NCBI GenBank assembly: GCA_902489675.1
Contig: CABUAP010000026.1
Span: 1 to 12,023, forward strand
Reading direction: 5' to 3'
Length of the DNA stretch: 12,023 bases
DNA from: an uncultured Azospirillum sp.
Lineage (GTDB): Bacteria > Pseudomonadota > Alphaproteobacteria > RF32 > CAG-239
Numbering within the stretch: the stretch's first letter is position 1; each line of letters begins with the position of its first letter. Below the pieces are notes generated by a model that worked only from the letters and a program-made list of their open reading frames with translations, ran no database searches and was not told the DNA's origin. A program made the translations under genes and the position numbers. Below are positions 7,450 to 12,023 of the stretch, in pieces.

Positions 7450-8628
7450 ATGGAATATACAAAGGTTTTAAAAAAGTTGTTTTCGGTAAAAAATTCCGCA
7501 AACAAAAAGCATAAGATTATTACTTTTCTGGGAATAAAGTTCAAAGTTCCTTTTCGCTACAAAGATAAAAAAGTGAGGAAACTTTTTTCTAAAATCCGTA
7601 AAAACAGTGTTCTGATCGTGGAAGCCAATTGGTGTCATTTTGAGGTTGTGCCCGGTTATGTAAAATATTTTCGGGAATTGGGGTATAATGTTGATCTTAT
7701 TATTCATCAAAAAAGTGTTTGTGATTTGTTTCAGGAAATCTTTCCCGATGTGCAGATTTACAACTTTGATCTTGATCGTATGCGGGAGGTTTTTGCCAGT
7801 ACGCGTATAAAAAAGTATGAGTATTTATTTTTTACTTCTGCGGTTAAATATGTGGAAGGGATTCATGCCAATTCACCGGATTCTCCGTTAGTAAGTGATT
7901 TTTTTCCCAAAATCGCAATGGATAAAAATCGCCGGATATATGTTCAGCACCATATGGAAAGAAACTGTGAGAACAAGAATCAGATTGCTTTGGCAGATTT
8001 GCACAATCCGTGTTCCGAAAAGTTTTATATTGTCAATCCCCATTATTTCGGAAACGTTGCCATTACGCCTAAGAGCGATGATGTTACGCGATTTATTGTC
8101 GTCGGCGCTATGTTTGCCTGGCGAAAAAATTATGATCTTTTGATTGAAGCCGTGAGAACACTCAGCAAGAAAACAGATCGGTTTAAGGTGATTTTGGTCG
8201 GTGGCGGCAATCCGCCGGAAATCGATGAAGATATTGCCGGTTTTTTTGATATCCGCGGCCGTTTGTCTTATCCCGATATGTTTCGCGCCATGGAAGAAGC
8301 TGATTTCTTTTTATGTTTGCTTGATCCGGATAATGCGGACCATGAGCGTTATATTCAAACCGGAACCAGCGGCAGTTTTCAATTGATTTACGGTTTTGCC
8401 AAACCTTGCTTGTTGCATAAATATTTTGCCGATGTTTATGAATTTAACAATGAAAATGCTTTAGTTTATGAGAAAAACAACGAACTGGCTTCTTTTATGG
8501 CTAAAGCGGTAAATATGAGTGCGGCCGAATATCGGCTTTTGCAGCAAGGTGTGGAAGAAAAAGCAGCCGCTGTCAGAAAAATGTCTTTAACCAATCTTCA
8601 AAATTTGCTGCAACAAAGCAGAAAATAG
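7450..8628 (+). CDS. GT-B-like glycosyltransferase, second tandem paralogue
   Basis: A 392-residue paralogue of the preceding gene, 24 bases downstream. The two align over their full length without a gap, with about 210 identical positions by hand count. Conserved blocks include NSVLIVEAN (52-60), ELGYNVD (76-82), VQHHMER (165-171), NQIALADLHN (177-186), VNPHYFGN (195-202), RKNYDLL (225-231), RLSYPDMFRAM (271-281) and TSGSFQLIYGF (306-316). The N-terminal segment FSVKNSANKKHKIITFLGIK (11-30) is the same type of basic-hydrophobic tail. Divergence is concentrated at about 81-130, in the half that binds acceptor in GT-B enzymes, while 271-320 is almost invariant. This suggests the same donor and a different acceptor (inference). 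TAGGAC (7439-7444) is a modest ribosome binding site. The locus points to polysaccharide assembly. Confidence 0.82.
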   Translation: MEYTKVLKKLFSVKNSANKKHKIITFLGIKFKVPFRYKDKKVRKLFSKIRKNSVLIVEANWCHFEVVPGYVKYFRELGYNVDLIIHQKSVCDLFQEIFPDVQIYNFDLDRMREVFASTRIKKYEYLFFTSAVKYVEGIHANSPDSPLVSDFFPKIAMDKNRRIYVQHHMERNCENKNQIALADLHNPCSEKFYIVNPHYFGNVAITPKSDDVTRFIVVGAMFAWRKNYDLLIEAVRTLSKKTDRFKVILVGGGNPPEIDEDIAGFFDIRGRLSYPDMFRAMEEADFFLCLLDPDNADHERYIQTGTSGSFQLIYGFAKPCLLHKYFADVYEFNNENALVYEKNNELASFMAKAVNMSAAEYRLLQQGVEEKAAAVRKMSLTNLQNLLQQSRK

Positions 8629-8637
8629 GAGAATCTT

Positions 8638-9597
8638 ATGAATCAAACATTGCCGAAAGTTTCTTTAATTTCCCCGTGTTTTAACGGTGAAAGCTATTTG
8701 CCTCATTTTTTGAGCAGTTTGTGTGCTCAGACTTATAAAAATGTGGAATTTATTTTTGTAAATGACGGTTCGACGGATAAAACGGAAGAGGTTTTTAATT
8801 CTTATAAGCCTAAGCTGGAAGAAAACGGATGGACGGTCATTTATATCAGGCAGGATAATGCGGGGCAGGCGGCCGCCATTAATCAAGGTTTGAAAATATT
8901 TAGCGGTGATTATCTGATTTGCCCGGATTCTGATGATATTTTGTATCCGGAGCATATTGCGGAAAAAGTTGCCTATATGGAAGAACATCCGGCGTTTGGC
9001 ATGGCTTATTGCAATGTGGATTATGTTAATGAAAATGATTTAGACGATGTGCTTTATACCCGCAGCGTTTTGGGTTCTGTGCGTAACAAGCAGGTGTTTG
9101 GCGATATTATTGCCGATAAAAATGTGCTGTGGGAACCGATCGGCAACATTATGAGAACTTCTGTTTTTCTGGAGGTTAATCCCGAACGGCGAATTTTTGA
9201 AGGACGGGGCGGGCAAAACTGCCAGTTGCAAATGCCGATGGTGCATAAGCATCCCTATGGCTGCATTGCCAAATCTTTGTGCAAATATGTGGTTCGAAAT
9301 AATTCTCACTGCCGAACCGAAGCGAAAGATTTTAAAAGAAGAACCAATGATTTGAAAGAAATCTGGATTAATACGATTCAGGGATTAAAAACAGCCGATG
9401 AGAAAGAAAAGCAAAAGCTTATCAAAAAAGTTGAGCGACGTATGAAGCGTCGGTTGCGGGAGCATTTCTGGGGGCGTTTTCTGCCGATGGGCAAAGATGT
9501 GAAAACGATCAGGCTGTTTAATTTGATCCCGATTTTGAAAATCAAAAAGGGAAAGTATTATCTGTTTGGCATCTTTTTATTAATTTCGGTCAGATAG
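8638..9597 (+). CDS. Family 2 (GT-A) glycosyltransferase
   Basis: A 319-residue GT2-type enzyme expected to transfer a nucleotide-activated sugar during polysaccharide or LPS assembly at the cytoplasmic face of the membrane. The N-terminus KVSLISPCFNGESYL is the typical first strand. NDGSTD (42-47) is the nucleotide-binding motif and DSDD (97-100) the metal-binding DxD-type motif. EGRGGQNCQLQMPM (188-201) and KYVVRNNSH (216-224) match a subgroup common in gut bacterial polysaccharide loci, as I recall it. The C-terminal part (about 250-319) is highly basic and ends in alternating hydrophobic/basic sequence (IRLFNLIPILKIK, YYLFGIFLLISVR), probably membrane-associated. The ribosome binding site TAGGAGA (8626-8632) overlaps the stop of the previous gene, so the genes form one operon. 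Sugar specificity cannot be read from the sequence. Confidence 0.88.
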   Translation: MNQTLPKVSLISPCFNGESYLPHFLSSLCAQTYKNVEFIFVNDGSTDKTEEVFNSYKPKLEENGWTVIYIRQDNAGQAAAINQGLKIFSGDYLICPDSDDILYPEHIAEKVAYMEEHPAFGMAYCNVDYVNENDLDDVLYTRSVLGSVRNKQVFGDIIADKNVLWEPIGNIMRTSVFLEVNPERRIFEGRGGQNCQLQMPMVHKHPYGCIAKSLCKYVVRNNSHCRTEAKDFKRRTNDLKEIWINTIQGLKTADEKEKQKLIKKVERRMKRRLREHFWGRFLPMGKDVKTIRLFNLIPILKIKKGKYYLFGIFLLISVR

Positions 9598-9606
9598 AGT
9601 GATGGC

Positions 9607-9610
9607 GGAG
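9607..9610 (+). promoter_or_regulatory. Ribosome binding site favouring ATG 9617
   Basis: GGAG ends 6 bases before ATG 9617. Upstream in-frame alternatives (GTG 9599, ATG 9602) have no such motif, and ATG 9617 gives an N-terminus (MKICDNCTGCGAC) that begins directly with the ferredoxin motif, as expected for the family. Confidence 0.55.
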
Positions 9611-9616
9611 ACTGGT

Positions 9617-11992
9617 ATGAAAATTTGTGATAACTGCACCGGCTGCGGAGCTTGTTTTAACATTTGTCCGCATAAGGCTATTGTGATGAAAGCCAATGCA
9701 GAAGGTTTTTTGTATCCGGAAGTTGATGAAAACCTCTGTGTTCATTGTGACCTTTGTCGGAAGGTATGTCCTGTCAATCATCCTGATTATGAGGCTGCCT
9801 TGGAACCGGAATGCTATGCGGCAATGGCAAGCGACGAGTTGCGGCGCGGCAGTTCTTCCGGCGCGGTTTTTCCGCTTTTGGCGCAATATGTTCTGCAAAA
9901 CGACGGATATGTGTGCGGCGCGGCTTTTACGGAAGATATGAGAGCGGTTGAACATATTTTGATTGCAAATGACAGAGAATTACAGAAACTGAAAAGTTCA
10001 AAATATCTGCAAAGCAACACCGGTAAATGCTATACGGAAATAAAGAAATTGCTGACAGCGGGAAAAATGGTTTTGTTTACCGGTACCCCGTGTCAGGTCG
10101 CCGGTCTGAAAGGGTATCTGCAAAAAAGATATGATAATTTATTTTGTGTGGATATCATCTGTCACGGTGTGCCCAGTCCCAAAGTTTTTCAAAAATATCA
10201 GGATGAATTGGGATTGGACGGAAAGGTAATTTCTGTCAATTTTCGCGATAAAATTAACGGCTGGAGCCCCTATCTTACTACTACTACTACTACTACTACT
10301 TACTCTTGCCCAGCTGAAAACGATGTTTTTATGAAACTCTTTTTGTCTAATTTGTGTTTGAGAGAGAGTTGCGGCAGCTGTCCTTTTAACAAAATGCCGC
10401 GGCAGGGGGATTTGACAATCGGCGATTTTTGGCGGATTGATCATTGCAATCCGGCATATAACGACAAAAAAGGAACCAGTGCGGTTTTGGTAAATACCGC
10501 ACAAGGGAAAAAACTGCTGAACCAGATTGCCGCAAATTTTAAGTTGTTGAAAAAAGTAAAGCTGCAATATGCGTTGGACGGCAATAAAACATTGTACACT
10601 TCGTCACCGATTCATAAAGGCCGTGACATCTTTTTCAAAAATCTGGATCAGATGAGTTTGAAGGAAAATTTGGTCAGATGCCGGCAGGATCGGGTAGATA
10701 TCGCAATTTTGAATTTTTGGTGGTCGTTGAATTATGGGGCGATTTTGACGGCTTATGCTTTGCAGCAGACATTGAAAGACTGGGGATATACCAGCCGTTT
10801 AGTCAATTATGTTCACGGTTGGTGCCGAAAACATTATAATAACAGTTTTTCCGACAAATTTGCCGAGCGTTATCTGAAACTGACCAAGCCCTTTGAAAAT
10901 GTTGCCGATTTGGCGCAGCTTAACCAGATGGCGGACAGTTTCGTTGTCGGTTCGGATCAGGTTTTTCGTTTGAAATACAACACCGGGCATGATTTTTACT
11001 ATTATCTGCCGTTTGCTGCTTTTGATAAGAAAAAAATTGCCTGCTCGGCCAGTTTCGGTTTGAGTGAATTGGAAGGCAGTGCCGGAGATAAGTTGATGGC
11101 AAAATATTATTTGTCTGCTTTTGATGATATTTCGGTTCGGGAAACGGCCGGTGTCAGTTTATGCCGAGAAGAGCTGGGGTGTGAGGCGGTTCAAATTATG
11201 GATCCGGTTTTCTGGTTTGAGCAGGATCGTTGGAATGAATTGATCGATAATGCAGAAGATAAAGAAAATGTCGATTTCGGTCTGAGTTATGTGTTGGACA
11301 GTGAAAAGGAAACACTTGATATTGTTGAAGTTGTGCATAAAAAGTTTGGCGCTGTCAAAGTTGTTGATATGGGCAATGCACAAAAAGATAAAGATATCCG
11401 TTTGTCGCCGGAACAATGGCTGTATAATATTAAAAACTGCCGTTATCTGATCACAGATTCTTTCCACGGTGTTTGTTTTGCCATTATTTTTAACAAGCCT
11501 TTTGTTTGCGTGGCCAACAGAGAGCGCGGCGCCAGCCGTTTCGAAAGTTTGTTTAATCAGCTGGATCTGGCTTCTCGCTTATTGTTTAATGATGAGAATC
11601 TTGCTGAAAGAGCAGATGTTTTTGCGGCTTTTGATTATGAGAAAATTAATCAAAAATTGGCGGCAGAAGTTGTTCGTTCACGCAATTGGCTGAACGAAGC
11701 ATTGAAAGCACCGAAAAAGCAACAAAGTGCCGAACGAGAGATGATGGGATATCTGATGCAGCAGCTAAGTGTCTGCCGCAGTCGGCAACGCGTTCAGGAA
11801 GAACGAATGAACGAAATGGGGCGAGTTGTGCTGAAGTCCGGCGGGCTGAAGGCATATAAGAGGAAATATTTGCGTTATAAACTGCTGGCTGCTCTGACTT
11901 TTGGTAAAATGAGGAAAAAGTATAAAACCAAGAAAAAGGACTGCAAGCAGAAGATCCGAGAATTAAAGAAATTGTTGCGGGGAGAAAGCTGA
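9617..11992 (+). CDS. Fusion: 2[4Fe-4S]/F420-hydrogenase beta-like module plus polysaccharide pyruvyl transferase-like module
   Basis: From ATG 9617 the product has 791 residues; GTG 9599 or ATG 9602 would add 5-6. Residues 4-52 are a two-cluster ferredoxin (C7-x2-C10-x2-C13-x3-C17-P and C41-x2-C44-x2-C47-x3-C51-P). Residues 65-345 resemble the FrhB/coenzyme F420 hydrogenase beta family: GTPCQVAGLKGYL, DIICHGVPSP (179-188), SCGSCPF (251-257) and GDLTIGDFW (264-272). Residues 361-650 resemble polysaccharide pyruvyl transferases: NYGAILTAYALQ (372-383), VVGSDQVF (443-450) and TDSFHGVCFAIIF (613-625). The tail (about 700-791) is strongly basic and probably helical. Members of both families occur in polysaccharide loci, so a role in modifying a glycan with a pyruvyl or related group is likely, and the Fe-S part may supply electrons (inference). 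An (ACT)8 repeat encodes Thr221-228. The TGA stop is at 11990-11992. Confidence 0.85.
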   Translation: MKICDNCTGCGACFNICPHKAIVMKANAEGFLYPEVDENLCVHCDLCRKVCPVNHPDYEAALEPECYAAMASDELRRGSSSGAVFPLLAQYVLQNDGYVCGAAFTEDMRAVEHILIANDRELQKLKSSKYLQSNTGKCYTEIKKLLTAGKMVLFTGTPCQVAGLKGYLQKRYDNLFCVDIICHGVPSPKVFQKYQDELGLDGKVISVNFRDKINGWSPYLTTTTTTTTYSCPAENDVFMKLFLSNLCLRESCGSCPFNKMPRQGDLTIGDFWRIDHCNPAYNDKKGTSAVLVNTAQGKKLLNQIAANFKLLKKVKLQYALDGNKTLYTSSPIHKGRDIFFKNLDQMSLKENLVRCRQDRVDIAILNFWWSLNYGAILTAYALQQTLKDWGYTSRLVNYVHGWCRKHYNNSFSDKFAERYLKLTKPFENVADLAQLNQMADSFVVGSDQVFRLKYNTGHDFYYYLPFAAFDKKKIACSASFGLSELEGSAGDKLMAKYYLSAFDDISVRETAGVSLCREELGCEAVQIMDPVFWFEQDRWNELIDNAEDKENVDFGLSYVLDSEKETLDIVEVVHKKFGAVKVVDMGNAQKDKDIRLSPEQWLYNIKNCRYLITDSFHGVCFAIIFNKPFVCVANRERGASRFESLFNQLDLASRLLFNDENLAERADVFAAFDYEKINQKLAAEVVRSRNWLNEALKAPKKQQSAEREMMGYLMQQLSVCRSRQRVQEERMNEMGRVVLKSGGLKAYKRKYLRYKLLAALTFGKMRKKYKTKKKDCKQKIRELKKLLRGES
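10276..10300 (+). repeat. (ACT)8 trinucleotide microsatellite encoding eight threonines
   Basis: Eight perfect ACT units (10277-10300) with a matching T in front lie in frame inside the FrhB-like module. They encode Thr221-228, between NFRDKINGWSPYL and YSCPAENDVF. The codon use is uniform, which points to replication-slippage expansion and not to selection for threonine alone. Length changes would add or remove whole threonines without a frameshift. Confidence 0.9.
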
Positions 11993-11996
11993 TTGA

Positions 11997-12023
11997 TTGG
12001 TAACAGTTTTTGATGTTGTTGCG
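11997..12023 (+). CDS. Possible start of the next gene in the polysaccharide locus (cut by the window end)
   Basis: After the fusion gene, a TTG at 11997 opens nine codons reading (M)VTVFDVVA to the window edge without a stop. GGGGAGAA (11979-11986) lies upstream, with long spacing for a ribosome binding site. Nine codons are too few to identify a product, so this is only a plausible continuation of the operon; the true start may lie beyond the window. Confidence 0.2.

Noticed and set aside
10276..10300. Phase-variable on/off switch by the ACT repeat
   Set aside because: Unit length is 3, so slippage cannot shift the reading frame; only the length of the threonine run could vary.

Overview
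The window looks like part of an alphaproteobacterial chromosome of moderate to low GC. The order rpoZ - rel - DUF2062 gene - acpS - lepB - rnc - era is the conserved core cluster I know from Alphaproteobacteria. The moderate base composition and the style of the following glycosyltransferases suggest a host-associated or uncultured lineage (for example gut Rhodospirillales-like bacteria) rather than a high-GC soil organism. The lineage below class level is inference.

Region 1 (about 1-6114) is housekeeping, all on the + strand and tightly packed. It encodes the RNA polymerase omega subunit, a bifunctional (p)ppGpp synthetase/hydrolase, a small DUF2062 membrane protein, holo-ACP synthase, signal peptidase I, RNase III and the GTPase Era. 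Gaps are 65 bases or less, and there are short overlaps at DUF2062/acpS (1 base) and rnc/era (14 bases). The stringent-response enzyme sits directly after omega, which keeps the MAR N-terminus that forms part of a ppGpp site in RNA polymerase. Omega also carries a long, extremely acidic tail.

Region 2 (6115-6246) is an AT-rich gap of 132 bases where the core cluster stops. recO, which usually follows era, is not there.

Region 3 (6247 to the end) is a surface-polysaccharide locus, also on the + strand and visibly more AT-rich. It holds two tandem 392-residue GT-B-like glycosyltransferase paralogues, which align without gaps at about 54% identity by hand count. A GT2 glycosyltransferase follows, then a 791-residue fusion of a two-cluster ferredoxin/FrhB-like module, a polysaccharide pyruvyl transferase-like module and a basic tail. 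All four proteins carry basic/hydrophobic terminal segments, possibly for membrane or complex attachment. The fusion gene contains an in-frame (ACT)8 microsatellite encoding eight threonines. The locus probably continues past the window edge.

I found no rRNA, tRNA, CRISPR array, insertion sequence or convincing intrinsic terminator. The most unusual material is in region 3.
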